Source: Acidobacteriota bacterium (GTDB lineage Bacteria; Acidobacteriota; Thermoanaerobaculia; Multivoradales; JAGPDF01). Taken from it: DNA of 64,000 bases. Location of the stretch: contig JACTMI010000046.1 of NCBI GenBank assembly GCA_014584695.1, positions 1-64,000 on the forward strand, given 5' to 3'. A program made the translations under genes and the position numbers. The first letter of the stretch is position 1, and each line of letters begins with the position of its first letter. Shown here piece after piece: positions 1 through 9,973 of this stretch. The notes beneath the pieces were generated by a model, which was given only the letters and a program-made list of their open reading frames with translations, did not search any database and was not told the DNA's origin.

Positions 1-712
1 TCCGCCCGTCGGTGTCCGTGAGCGTCCAGGAGTCGGCGAAGTAGGCGATGTCGTAGCCGTTGCCGAAGGGATCCCGAGCGCGCACCAGGCGGCCCGAGGC
101 GTCGAACCGGTGGGTTTCGCCCGAGGGGAAGTCGACCTCGCGCAGGCCGCCGCCGAGAGTCCTCAGCCGCAGATAGGTGCCGTCGGTCGTGTACGCCACG
201 CCGGCTTGGCCGGGGATGTCGGGATGGAGTCGCTCGGAGAAAAGGTGGCGGGCACCGTCCGGGCCGACGTAGCAGAGCAGGCAGCCGCTCGGCCCCGGCT
301 CGTTGATCCACAGCTCGCCCAGCGACAGGCGCCAGCCGAAGCCCGCTGTCGAGCGCGGCACCGGGTAGGCGCCGGTGACCCACAGGCCCGGCGGGACGAA
401 GCTCGGGCCGTAGTCCCAGAGCTGGCTGCTGAAGTGCAACGAGAAGCCGTAGCTCATCCCCGCGCCGCCGACCAGGTAGCGGGGCCCGAGCGGAAGCGCC
501 AGCTCGAGCCCGCCGTTCAACAGCCGGATGTGGTCGATCTGGCCGACCTGGAAGGCCCGTTCCGGTTTGAATCCCCGTTCGATGGCCGGCGGCTCGTAGG
601 CCACGGCCGCGACGGCGAGCCCCAGGCTCGCAACCGCGGCCAGCGCGAAGCGTCGCGCTGACCTTTCGGTCCTTCGCGCTCGAATCCCCACTCGCTGCCA
701 CATCTTGCGCAT
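1..712 (-). CDS. RHS/YD-repeat protein, N-terminal part (runs off left edge)
   Basis: Reading leftward from an ATG at 710-712, the frame stays open for 237 codons to the window edge, so only the N-terminus is present. A good Shine-Dalgarno (AAAGGAGG, 721-728) precedes the start by about 8 bases. A basic leader is followed by a hydrophobic segment at about residues 22-40, consistent with export. The distal end has phrases typical of RHS/YD-repeat proteins: a Phe-Asp-Ala-Ser-Gly-Arg-Leu step, then a GNGYDIAYF-like strand and a TLTDTDGR turn. RHS proteins are large secreted or surface beta-cages, often carrying a variable C-terminal toxin; the tip here lies outside the window. A separate RHS fragment sits at 63094-63405 on the same strand. 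Confidence 0.8.
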   Translation of the reverse strand, partial: MRKMWQRVGIRARRTERSARRFALAAVASLGLAVAAVAYEPPAIERGFKPERAFQVGQIDHIRLLNGGLELALPLGPRYLVGGAGMSYGFSLHFSSQLWDYGPSFVPPGLWVTGAYPVPRSTAGFGWRLSLGELWINEPGPSGCLLCYVGPDGARHLFSERLHPDIPGQAGVAYTTDGTYLRLRTLGGGLREVDFPSGETHRFDASGRLVRARDPFGNGYDIAYFADSWTLTDTDGR

Positions 713-1092
713 CTCGACGCCCTCCTTTCGAGCTTCAATCGGTCACGCCTCCCGGGAAACCCGAGGTGCGAAGCCGGAGCTCGGGTGTCTCCGGCATTCG
801 AACCCCTCTACCTCCATACCGTTGCCGCAGGGGGGGGGTAAACGTGACACTTGGAGCGAAATTTCTTGCCGGAGGGCGGCGCAGCCTGGAGCGTCGGCCC
901 CGCAGAAGGGGGGGCTCCCGGGACGGGCGGCGGAGCACGTGGCCTCCGTGCCCTCGGATAGCGCCGCCGCACTTGGGGGGGACACGGTGCCCTCCGGGTG
1001 CCGCAGGGGCGCGAGGACCCACTCCAGGTCGAGCCCGAAGAGAGGGTCGAATCGCCACCGCTGGGCGTTGATGGCAGGCCGGCGTACGGCGG
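713..1092. other. Intergenic region upstream of the RHS gene
   Basis: This 380-base stretch holds the RHS ribosome binding site (721-728) and probably its promoter, but I could not place a convincing -10/-35 pair. Open frames across it are compositionally poor and have no start with a ribosome binding site. A stretch near 790-815 resembles a tRNA T-arm on the minus strand, but no paired stems form around it. Confidence 0.4.
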
Positions 1093-1827
1093 TCAGGCGG
1101 GTGTCGAGGGGGGCGGGGGGGTGACGCGGACGGGCCAGCGGGTCCAACGGGCGTGGGTGAGAGCCGCGCCGAGGTCGCGGTCGGTGGGGTAGGGCCGGCG
1201 CTCGATCCGGCGTGCGGCGAGGTCGAAGCGGGTGGTGCCGGCGAGGGGGAAGGGCGCGAGCTCGAGCGTGGTTGCGTCCGGCGCGGAGGTGACCCGGCCT
1301 TCCAGGCGCGTGTCTTCGAGGAAGGACGCGTCGCCGGTCGCGGCGGCGAGCGAGAGGGCGTCGGCGAGGGTGAGCCAGCGCAGGTCCTGGTCGAGCTCGG
1401 ACGGGGTGAGCCCGGACGAGGCGACGAGCTCGTCGCGGCGTGCGGCGAGCTCCTCGGCGAACGCCGGCGTCACCAGCCCGGAGCCGGAGCGGCGCGCGAG
1501 GCGGAGCGCGTGCGCGGCGGCGAGGGCGGCGGTGTGGGGCGCGCGCGCGGCGTGGCGCTCGACGCCGGCGCGCCAGATCTCCTCGCGTCGCGGCGGCGCG
1601 ACGGCGCGGAAATCGAGCGGCGCGCCGCTCGCCGGATCGACGCGCGGCGCGGCGTCGGCCTCCCACCAGCCGTCGTCGTGGCGCGCCACGGCGTCGAGCA
1701 GCAGGGCGCGGCGAGGATGGTCGACGAGCTCGGAGTTCACGCACAGGCGCAGCATCTCGGCGGCGAGCCGCGCGTGGTCGGCCTGCGTGACCAGACGAAA
1801 TCCCGTCTCCTCGACGGTGACGATCAC
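1093..1827 (-). CDS. DUF3891 family protein
   Basis: A 244-residue protein matching the DUF3891 family. The near-N-terminal FRLVTQADHARLA stretch and the later RHDDGWWEAD motif (His-Asp-Asp-Gly-Trp) are the family's recognisable conserved parts. The His/Asp motif recalls HD-type metal sites, but no activity is established, so function is unknown. I chose the GTG at 1825-1827 because it begins just before the conserved region. Longer in-frame starts, up to 1980, would overlap the divergent malic enzyme start and add a low-complexity, Arg/Gly-rich leader. The ribosome binding site is weak, so the start is uncertain. The gene is divergent from maeB. Confidence 0.7.
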   Translation of the reverse strand: MIVTVEETGFRLVTQADHARLAAEMLRLCVNSELVDHPRRALLLDAVARHDDGWWEADAAPRVDPASGAPLDFRAVAPPRREEIWRAGVERHAARAPHTAALAAAHALRLARRSGSGLVTPAFAEELAARRDELVASSGLTPSELDQDLRWLTLADALSLAAATGDASFLEDTRLEGRVTSAPDATTLELAPFPLAGTTRFDLAARRIERRPYPTDRDLGAALTHARWTRWPVRVTPPPPSTPA

Positions 1828-1952
1828 GAGGCGACTCTCGCTCGCCGGCACGCGCTTCGAGACATGACGATCTTTCAGACTACCCGATCGCGTGGCGCCG
1901 CGCCCCGCCCCACGACGCGGTCGCGAACCACCCCCGTGTTCCGCTCCCGGGC

Positions 1953-1960
1953 GATACACT
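1953..1960 (+). promoter_or_regulatory. Candidate -10 element for maeB (possibly leaderless)
   Basis: GATACACT lies only 6 bases before the malic enzyme ATG (1967). If used as a -10, transcription would start at or next to the start codon. This fits the absence of a Shine-Dalgarno sequence before this ATG. No clear -35 was found. Confidence 0.35.
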
Positions 1961-1966
1961 TTTCCC

Positions 1967-4237
<2,271 letters not shown>

Positions 4238-4335
4238 GCCGGCCGCGGTGCCTCCCGGAAGGAGGGTGGGTCTGGCGCTTGCAAGAGCGCCGTGTCACTC
4301 TTCGGCGCCCCGTGACGTTTTCTGCGGGTAGGCCT

Positions 4336-4341
4336 TAGAAT
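4336..4341 (+). promoter_or_regulatory. Candidate -10 (TAGAAT) for the CsgG-like gene
   Basis: TAGAAT lies about 25 bases before the ATG at 4367, with a strong AAGGAGG Shine-Dalgarno between them. The same TAGAAT word precedes other genes here (24325-24330 and 20552-20557 on the minus strand). Confidence 0.35.
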
Positions 4342-4366
4342 GCGCCCGACTCCAAGGAGGAAGACC

Positions 4367-4990
4367 ATGAAGCGTTTCATCGCCGTCGCAAGCCTGGTCG
4401 CGCTCGCCCTCTCCGCCTTCGCGGCGATCGGCGAGGCCCAGAACACGAAACCCCGCATCGCCGTGCTCGAGTTCAAGAACAAGGCGGACAACCAGTGGTG
4501 GTGGCACGGTGGCGCCGCGGCGGCCCAAGACGTGTTCGTCACCGAGCTGGTCAAGAGCGGCAAGTTCCGCGTCATCGACCGCGAGCAGCTGGCGGCGCTG
4601 ATGCAGGAGAAGAACCTCTCGATCGGCGGCGACATCGATCCGGCGAGCGCGGTCAAGGCCGGCAAGCTGATCGGCTGCCAGTACTTCCTGACCGGCGCGG
4701 TGACCGAGTACGGCGCCACGACGACGCAGGCCCACGGCCGCGGCGTCGGCGGCGTGCCCGGCTTCTCGGGCGGCAAGAAGACTTTCGTCGCGGCGATGAA
4801 CGCGCGCATCATCGACACCACCACCGGCGAGATCGTCTGGGCCGACGAGGCGCGCGGCGAGGACGCCAAGTTCAACCTCTCGATCGGCGGCTTCGGCGGC
4901 GGTGTGTCGAACGACGAGCGGATGTTCGACAAGGTGATGAAGCCGGTCATCCAGCAGCTGACCGCTAGCATCAAGGCGGCCGACCTCTGA
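4367..4990 (+). CDS. CsgG/HfaB-like secreted protein
   Basis: A 207-residue exported protein with a signal peptide (MKRF start, hydrophobic core, likely cleavage after an Ala-rich GEA segment). The mature part has CsgG-family features: an RIAVLEFKNK strand, GKFRVIDREQLAALMQEK, a middle ASAVKAGKLIGCQYFLTGAVTEY segment split by a variable loop, and a late ARIIDTTTGEIVW strand. CsgG proteins are outer membrane curli secretion pores and are lipoproteins in E. coli; this one lacks a lipobox Cys and has no curli genes beside it. It may be a periplasmic or outer membrane relative of unknown role. The ATG at 4367 has AAGGAGG at the right distance, so the earlier start at 4340 was not used. Confidence 0.8.
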   Translation: MKRFIAVASLVALALSAFAAIGEAQNTKPRIAVLEFKNKADNQWWWHGGAAAAQDVFVTELVKSGKFRVIDREQLAALMQEKNLSIGGDIDPASAVKAGKLIGCQYFLTGAVTEYGATTTQAHGRGVGGVPGFSGGKKTFVAAMNARIIDTTTGEIVWADEARGEDAKFNLSIGGFGGGVSNDERMFDKVMKPVIQQLTASIKAADL

Positions 4991-4999
4991 CCGTTTCTC

Positions 5000-5078
5000 G
5001 GACCGGGCGGCCGAGCGGCCGACCCGGTCCGGTACGTGGTACCCCCCGGGCCCCCGCGCCAGCGTGTGCGGGGGCCCG
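5000..5078 (+). terminator. Two consecutive hairpins after the CsgG-like gene
   Basis: The first hairpin (5000-5030) pairs GGACCGGG with CCCGGTCC around an inner CGGCCG/CGGCCG stem. The second (5047-5078) has an 11-bp perfect stem, CGGGCCCCCGC with GCGGGGGCCCG, and a 10-base loop. There are no poly-T tails. Their place just after a stop, between convergent genes, supports transcription termination. Confidence 0.5.
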
Positions 5079-5089
5079 CATCGTCTCGG

Positions 5090-5127
5090 CCCGGCAACCT
5101 CGGCAGCAGCCGACCGAGGTTTCCGGG
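5090..5127 (-). terminator. Hairpin after the pseudokinase-TonB gene
   Basis: A 14-bp stem with one mismatch (5090-5103 with 5114-5127) lies one base beyond the stop codon of the minus-strand gene. Together with the two hairpins just left of it, it makes a bidirectional termination zone between convergent genes. Confidence 0.5.
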
Positions 5128-5128
5128 C

Positions 5129-7042
5129 TCAGTCCTTGCCGAGGGTGAAGGCGACCTGCAGGCTGGTCCACATGCGGACCTTGACTCCGCCCTTGGTCGC
5201 CGGCGTATAGGTGCAGGAGCGGGCGTAGTCGAGCGCCGCCTCGTCCAATCCGAAGCCGGCCTTGGCGCCGGTGCCCTGAGCGTCGATGACGCGCCCGTTC
5301 TCGTCGACCAAGACGCGCACCACCACCGTCGCCTCCTTCTTCATTCGGTGGGCGAGCGGCGGGTAGCGCAGCTGCGGCTGCCGACTGAGCTTCGGGGCCA
5401 CGACCCCCGGTCCGGGCTCGACCAGATCGCCCGGGCGGACGCCCGAAGTGGCGGCCGAGGTGGCCGGAGTGGGCGCCGGAGTCGGCGCCGCGGTCGGCAC
5501 CGCCGCCGCGACCTGGGTCGGCTCCGGGGTCGGGGTGGCGGTGGTCACCGGCAGGGGCGCCGGCGTCGCAACCGGCCGGGCCGCCACGGCTTCGGTTTCG
5601 AGCGGGTCGGCCGCCGGCAGGGGCCGCGGCGGCGGCGCGGTCGCCGCGGCACGGGCCTCCTGGGCCTTGCGTGCATCCTCGAGCTGCTTCTGGAGATCCT
5701 TCATCTGCTGCTCGTACGCGGCCGAAGAGGACTTGAGCTTCTCCTGGACCACCCGCTCGATCTGGGCCTGGATCTCCTCGGGCGTCGGGCCGGCCGGCTG
5801 GGCGGGAGCCTCTTCGGTTTCGACCGGGACCGGCACGCTCGCCGCCGGCGCCGGCGCGGGCGCGGCGCCACCCCGACCGAAGACCAGATAGCCGACCAGG
5901 GCCAGCACGGCGACGCCCCCCCCGGCCGCGGCGAGGATCAGGTTCCGATTGCCGCCCTTCGCCGTCTCGCCGATGCCGTACTTGTCGCGCAGGACCGAGG
6001 TGTCCTCGCGCACCGGTCCGGGTGCGTCGCGGATCGGGCTCGGCGCGGCGGCGGCGGCGCGGGGCGCGGCGGCGGCCGCCGCCACCTGCTGCACCGGAAT
6101 CTGGGTGGTCTTCTCGCTTTCGAGCTCCTGGGTCTCGCGCTCGATCTCCTCGCGAAAGAGGTTGTGCATGAAGAACGCGAGGTTGAAGGTGGTCGGGTTG
6201 TACTGGCCGTCGAACATCAACTTGGCGAGCGTCTTGTGCCAGAGGACGGCGTCGGCGATCCGCTGCTCGCGCGGGACCAGGGAGCGCTTCAACAGATTGG
6301 CGAGATCGGGGTGGAGGTTGCCGCCGTCGGAGGCGATCACGGCCTGGTCGACGGCGCCGCCGAGCCCGCCCGGCACGAATCCGGGGACCTTCTGCGCGGT
6401 CAGCAGCTCGAACAGGATGGCGCCCAGGCTGTAGACGTCGTCGGCCTTCGTCGGCGCCTGACCGGCGGCGAGCTCGGGCGCGAGATAGCGGCCGACGGCC
6501 TCCTTGATCAGCGGGTGGCCCGCCGACTCGCGCAGGCCGGTCGAGGCCTCGAAGCCGAGCAGCCGCAGCTCACCCTCGTTCGAGACCAGCACCAGCTGAG
6601 GCACCACGAAGCCGTGCAGGAGCCGCTCGTCTCCGAGCCGCATCTCGTAAGCGACGGCGAGCCCGAGCGCGATCCGCTCCGCCATCAACAGCGCGTGGTC
6701 GAGCGGGATCGGCGAGTGCTTGCGGCCCGCCTGCTCGACCAGCTGGCTGAGCGAGCGCCCGGAGACGTAGTCGTAGGCGACGTAGGGGACCCCGCGCACC
6801 TGGCCGAGGTCGACGCCCTGACCGAGGTTCGGGCTCTTGAGCGCCTGCTGGATCGCGGCGCGCGCCTGCATGCGCTGCCCGAGCCGGTCGCCGTCGAGCC
6901 CCTGGCCGTTGAAGACGCGCAGCAGCACCACCCGCTCCAGACCCTGCTTGCCGATGCGCCCGGCCCGGAACGACTCGCCCAGGGCGTCCTCGGAGAGCTT
7001 CTTGAGCAGCAGGTAGTTGCCGAACTGATCGCGCGTGTTCAT
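5129..7042 (-). CDS. Pseudokinase - transmembrane - TonB C-terminal fusion
   Basis: A 637-residue protein. Residues about 8-275 have a protein kinase fold: YVAYDYVSGRSL in the hinge area, YLAPEL in place of APE, and DDVYSLGAILFELL as helix F. Catalytic positions are lost: the VAIK lysine is Arg42, HRD Asp is Phe145, the loop Asn is Leu150, and DFG reads GFE (163-165). A Pro/Ala linker is followed by one membrane helix (about 367-389), a coiled coil (about 420-475), a Pro/Thr-rich stretch and a TonB C-terminal domain (about 545-637, with LRYPPLAHRMKKEATVVVRV). The architecture suggests a cytoplasmic ligand-binding pseudokinase tied to a periplasmic TonB-like arm. The ATG has a GGGGGAG ribosome binding site. 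Confidence 0.85.
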   Translation of the reverse strand: MNTRDQFGNYLLLKKLSEDALGESFRAGRIGKQGLERVVLLRVFNGQGLDGDRLGQRMQARAAIQQALKSPNLGQGVDLGQVRGVPYVAYDYVSGRSLSQLVEQAGRKHSPIPLDHALLMAERIALGLAVAYEMRLGDERLLHGFVVPQLVLVSNEGELRLLGFEASTGLRESAGHPLIKEAVGRYLAPELAAGQAPTKADDVYSLGAILFELLTAQKVPGFVPGGLGGAVDQAVIASDGGNLHPDLANLLKRSLVPREQRIADAVLWHKTLAKLMFDGQYNPTTFNLAFFMHNLFREEIERETQELESEKTTQIPVQQVAAAAAAPRAAAAAPSPIRDAPGPVREDTSVLRDKYGIGETAKGGNRNLILAAAGGGVAVLALVGYLVFGRGGAAPAPAPAASVPVPVETEEAPAQPAGPTPEEIQAQIERVVQEKLKSSSAAYEQQMKDLQKQLEDARKAQEARAAATAPPPRPLPAADPLETEAVAARPVATPAPLPVTTATPTPEPTQVAAAVPTAAPTPAPTPATSAATSGVRPGDLVEPGPGVVAPKLSRQPQLRYPPLAHRMKKEATVVVRVLVDENGRVIDAQGTGAKAGFGLDEAALDYARSCTYTPATKGGVKVRMWTSLQVAFTLGKD

Positions 7043-7115
7043 GGCTCCCCCGCGGCGCGGGCCGTGGGCGCTCTCGCGCCGGGCTCCCGCGCGGCTGTCG
7101 TCCTGCTCGTCCTGT

Positions 7116-7121
7116 TAGATA
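7116..7121 (-). promoter_or_regulatory. Candidate -10 for the pseudokinase gene
   Basis: On the minus strand TATCTA lies about 75 bases upstream of the ATG, in the 101-base gap after mltG. No strong -35 was found, so this is tentative. Confidence 0.22.
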
Positions 7122-7143
7122 CTCCACTGGCGGCTCGCCGCTG

Positions 7144-8259
7144 TCAATCGGGATTCGCGCCGGCGGCGGCGCCTCCACCCCGCCGCTGGCGGAAATACTG
7201 CCGCTGCCAGCGATCGACGTTGCGTTCGTGCTCGGCGAGCGTGGTCGAAAAAACGTGGCTGCCGTCGTTGCGGCTGACGAAGTAGAGGTACGGCACCGCG
7301 GCGGGCGCCGCGGCGGCGGCGAGGCTGGCCGCGCCGGGGGAGCAGATCGGTCCCGGCGGCAGCCCGCGCACCCGGTAGGTGTTCCAGGGCGATTCGGCGC
7401 GCAGGTCGCGGCGGCGCAGGTCGCCGTCCCAGCGCCCCTCGAGCTTCAGGCCGTAGATCAGGGTCGGATCCGCGTAGAGACCGATGCCGCGCGCCAGCCG
7501 GTTGGCGTAGACCCCCGCGATCAGCGGGCGCTCCTCCTCGAGCCGGGCCTCCTTCTCGACCAGGCTGGCGAGGATCACCAGCTCGCGCAGCGGCCGGGAG
7601 TCGGCGCTGCCGAGCAGAGGCCGGATCTCGCGGTCCAGCCGGTTGCGGAAGTTGGCGACCAGGGCGTCGGCGATCGCCGCTTCCCCGGTCGCGGCCGGAA
7701 AGCGGTAGGTGTCCGGGAAGAGGTAGCCCTCCAGATTGGCGGCCGCCGGGTCGAGGTCGGCGATCCGGCCCGGATGCTCGAACTCGGCGAGCAGGCGCTC
7801 GAGATCCCCGAAGCCGGCCCGCGAGAGCGTCTCGGCGGTCTCCCGGTAGGTCAGACCCTCGATCACGGTCACCGGATAGGTGGCGACCCGCCCCTCGCGC
7901 AGGAGGGCGAGCAGCTCGAGCGCGGAGAGCGGGGGCTGGAACCGGTACTCACCGGCGGCGAGCGGCGGGTCGCCGAGCACGCGGGAGTGGTAGACGCGGG
8001 CGAGGAGGGCCGACGAGAGCAACCCTTCCCGCTCGAGCCGCGCCAGGATGCCGCGCGTGCTCTCGCCCGGAGCCACGACGAAACGGCGGCCCTCCGGCGG
8101 CGCCTCGAAGGCCCGGGGCGCCGCCAGCTCCCGCCGCGCCCACCACCAGGCGCCGCTGGCGGCGAGGCCGAGAGTCGCCAGGGCGACCAGGGCGGCCACG
8201 CTCCAGGCGAGCCAGCGAGCCGTGGAGCCGCGCCCTGGGCGCCGGCGAGCCGAGGTCAA
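7144..8259 (-). CDS. mltG: Endolytic murein transglycosylase MltG
   Basis: A 371-residue single-pass membrane protein: an Arg-rich cytoplasmic tip, a transmembrane helix at about residues 16-40, then the YceG/MltG domain. Family hallmarks are VTVIEGLTYRETAETL, the LEGYLFPDTYRF strand and ASLVEKEA, whose second Glu (Glu237) aligns with the catalytic Glu of E. coli MltG. Later come YADPTLIYGL and SPWNTYRVRGLPPGPICSPG. The enzyme cleaves nascent glycan strands in the periplasm and is thought to set strand length. It overlaps ruvX by 4 bases (ATGA) and is followed by the pseudokinase gene on the same strand; ruvX-mltG order is common in bacteria. Confidence 0.95.
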   Translation of the reverse strand: MTSARRRPGRGSTARWLAWSVAALVALATLGLAASGAWWWARRELAAPRAFEAPPEGRRFVVAPGESTRGILARLEREGLLSSALLARVYHSRVLGDPPLAAGEYRFQPPLSALELLALLREGRVATYPVTVIEGLTYRETAETLSRAGFGDLERLLAEFEHPGRIADLDPAAANLEGYLFPDTYRFPAATGEAAIADALVANFRNRLDREIRPLLGSADSRPLRELVILASLVEKEARLEEERPLIAGVYANRLARGIGLYADPTLIYGLKLEGRWDGDLRRRDLRAESPWNTYRVRGLPPGPICSPGAASLAAAAAPAAVPYLYFVSRNDGSHVFSTTLAEHERNVDRWQRQYFRQRRGGGAAAGANPD

Positions 8260-8681
8260 GCGCCGGGTCCCCGGCGACGGTCGAGCGCCTCCTGGAGCAG
8301 GATCTGCGCGGCCACGGCGTCGAGCTTGTCACGCTCGGCCCGGCGTCCCGCCCCGCCTTGGCGCAGCCGCTCGGCGGCGGCGTGGCTGGTGAGCGTCTCG
8401 TCGATCCACTCGACCGGCAGGCCGAGGCGTCGGGCGAGCCGCGCGCCGAAGCGGTGCACGCGCTCGGCGGCGGCACCGGCCCGCCCGTCGGCGGGTCGCC
8501 GCGGCTCGCCGATCACCACCAGCGCGATCCCCTCCGGCTCGACCAGCGCGGCGATGGCGGCGATCGCCGCGCTGTCGCTGGTCCGCTCGATCACCCGCCA
8601 AGGCAGCGCGAAGCTGCCGCTCGGATCGGAGATCGCGAGGCCGATCCGTCGCTCGCCGAAGTCGATGCCCAAGGCCCGCAT
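8256..8681 (-). CDS. ruvX: Putative pre-16S rRNA nuclease / Holliday junction resolvase YqgF
   Basis: A 141-residue protein of the YqgF/RuvX family, the usual length. It starts with the RNase H-like GIDFGERRIGLAISD motif carrying the first catalytic Asp (residue 7), then a VVIGEPRR strand, DETLTSHAAAERL with the conserved Asp-Glu, and KLDAVAAQILLQ with the last Asp. In E. coli YqgF matures the 5' end of 16S rRNA; a resolvase role has also been proposed. It is the first gene of the minus-strand group and overlaps mltG by 4 bases. Confidence 0.93.
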   Translation of the reverse strand: MRALGIDFGERRIGLAISDPSGSFALPWRVIERTSDSAAIAAIAALVEPEGIALVVIGEPRRPADGRAGAAAERVHRFGARLARRLGLPVEWIDETLTSHAAAERLRQGGAGRRAERDKLDAVAAQILLQEALDRRRGPGA

Positions 8682-8709
8682 GTCGGGGGGCGACCCGCTG
8701 TCGCTGTGC

Positions 8710-8715
8710 TACGAT
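8710..8715 (+). promoter_or_regulatory. Candidate extended -10 (GCTACGAT) for the thiolase-lptD operon
   Basis: TACGAT within GCTACGATG lies 80 bases before the thiolase ATG. The same GCTACGATG nonamer occurs in reverse upstream of the CBS-domain gene (30586-30591), which supports it being a promoter element. Confidence 0.4.
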
Positions 8716-8794
8716 GCCGCCGCTCCAGCGGCCGCCCGAGAGACGATTCTCCGCAACCCTCGGCGGGTGCCGCAAGCCCCGGAGGAACCAGCGG

Positions 8795-9973
8795 ATGCAC
8801 GAAGTCGTCATTCTCAGCGCCGCGCGCACCGCGATCGGCGCGTTCCAGGGTGCGCTGCGGACGCTGCCGGCCCCGAAGCTGGGCGCGGCGGCGCTCGCCG
8901 GCGCCATCGCGCGAGCCGGCGTCCAGCCGGCCGATCTCGAGCAGGTCTACCTGGGCTGCGTGCTCTCGGCGGGCGTCGGGCAGGCGCCCGCGCGGCAGGC
9001 CACTCTCGGCGCCGGCTGTCCGGAGGCGACCGGCGCGATCACGCTCAACAAGGTCTGCGGCTCGGCCATGCGCGCCGTGATGTCGGCCGCCAACGACCTG
9101 CGGGCCGGCGACTTCGGCTTGGTCGCCGCCGGCGGCATGGAGTCGATGAGCCAGGCGCCCTATCTCGCCATCGGGGTGCGCGACGGCCTGCGCCTGGGCG
9201 GCGGCAAGCTGCTCGACTCGATGATCCACGACGGGCTGTGGGACCCCTACGGCGACCAGCACATGGGCAACTGCGGCGAGCTGTGCGCGCGCGAGTACCG
9301 GATCAGCCGCGAGGACCAGGACGCCTTCTCGCGCGAGAGCTACCTGCGGGCGCGCGCGGCGCAGGAGAGCGGCGCGTTCGCGGTCGAGATCGTGCCGGTC
9401 GAGGTGCCGGGCAAGAAGGGCGCGACCGTGGTCGACCGCGACGAGGAGCCGCTGCGGGCCGATCTCGACAAGATGCCGACCCTCAAGCCCGCCTTCGAGA
9501 AGGAGGGCACGGTGACGGCGGCCAACGCCTCGAAGCTCAACGACGGCGCGGCCGCGCTGGTGCTCTCGACCGCCGAGGAGGCCGCGCGGCGCGGTCTCGC
9601 GCCGATCGCGCGCCTGGTCTCGCAGGCCTCCTTCGCGCAGCGGCCGGAGTGGTTCACCACCGCGCCGGTCGGCGCCATCCGCCGGGCCCTCGACCGCGCC
9701 GGACTCGGCGTCGACGACATCGACCTGTTCGAGATCAACGAGGCCTTCGCGGTGGTCGCCCTCGCTTGCATGCGCGATCTGGCGATCCCCCACGACAAGC
9801 TCAACGTGCGCGGCGGCGCGGTCGCGCTCGGACACCCGATCGGCGCCTCCGGCACGCGCATCCTGGTGACGCTGCTCGCGGCGCTCGAGGAGCGCGGGCT
9901 GCGGCGGGGATGTGCCGGCATCTGCATCGGCGGCGGCGAGGCCACCGCCGTGGTCGTCGAGCGCCTCGGATGA
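8795..9973 (+). CDS. Thiolase (acetyl-CoA C-acetyltransferase)
   Basis: A 392-residue thiolase of normal length. It has the acyl-accepting Cys88 in NKVCGSAM, the NEAFAVVAL motif, GGAVALGHPIGASG with the catalytic His, and the C-terminal CIGGGEATAVVVE with the second Cys. Thiolases interconvert two acetyl-CoA with acetoacetyl-CoA, or cleave longer 3-ketoacyl-CoA. Sequence alone suggests the biosynthetic acetoacetyl-CoA type. The ATG at 8795 follows GGAGG (8781-8785) by 9 bases; the upstream start at 8714 was rejected because its leader is low-complexity. It is the first gene of a long operon and overlaps lptD by 4 bases. Confidence 0.93.
   Translation: MHEVVILSAARTAIGAFQGALRTLPAPKLGAAALAGAIARAGVQPADLEQVYLGCVLSAGVGQAPARQATLGAGCPEATGAITLNKVCGSAMRAVMSAANDLRAGDFGLVAAGGMESMSQAPYLAIGVRDGLRLGGGKLLDSMIHDGLWDPYGDQHMGNCGELCAREYRISREDQDAFSRESYLRARAAQESGAFAVEIVPVEVPGKKGATVVDRDEEPLRADLDKMPTLKPAFEKEGTVTAANASKLNDGAAALVLSTAEEAARRGLAPIARLVSQASFAQRPEWFTTAPVGAIRRALDRAGLGVDDIDLFEINEAFAVVALACMRDLAIPHDKLNVRGGAVALGHPIGASGTRILVTLLAALEERGLRRGCAGICIGGGEATAVVVERLG

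Noticed and set aside
745-830. A GGTTCGAAT-like stretch on the minus strand suggesting a tRNA T-arm.
   Set aside because: No acceptor, D or anticodon stems pair around it, and there is no CCA-type end; it is a chance match.
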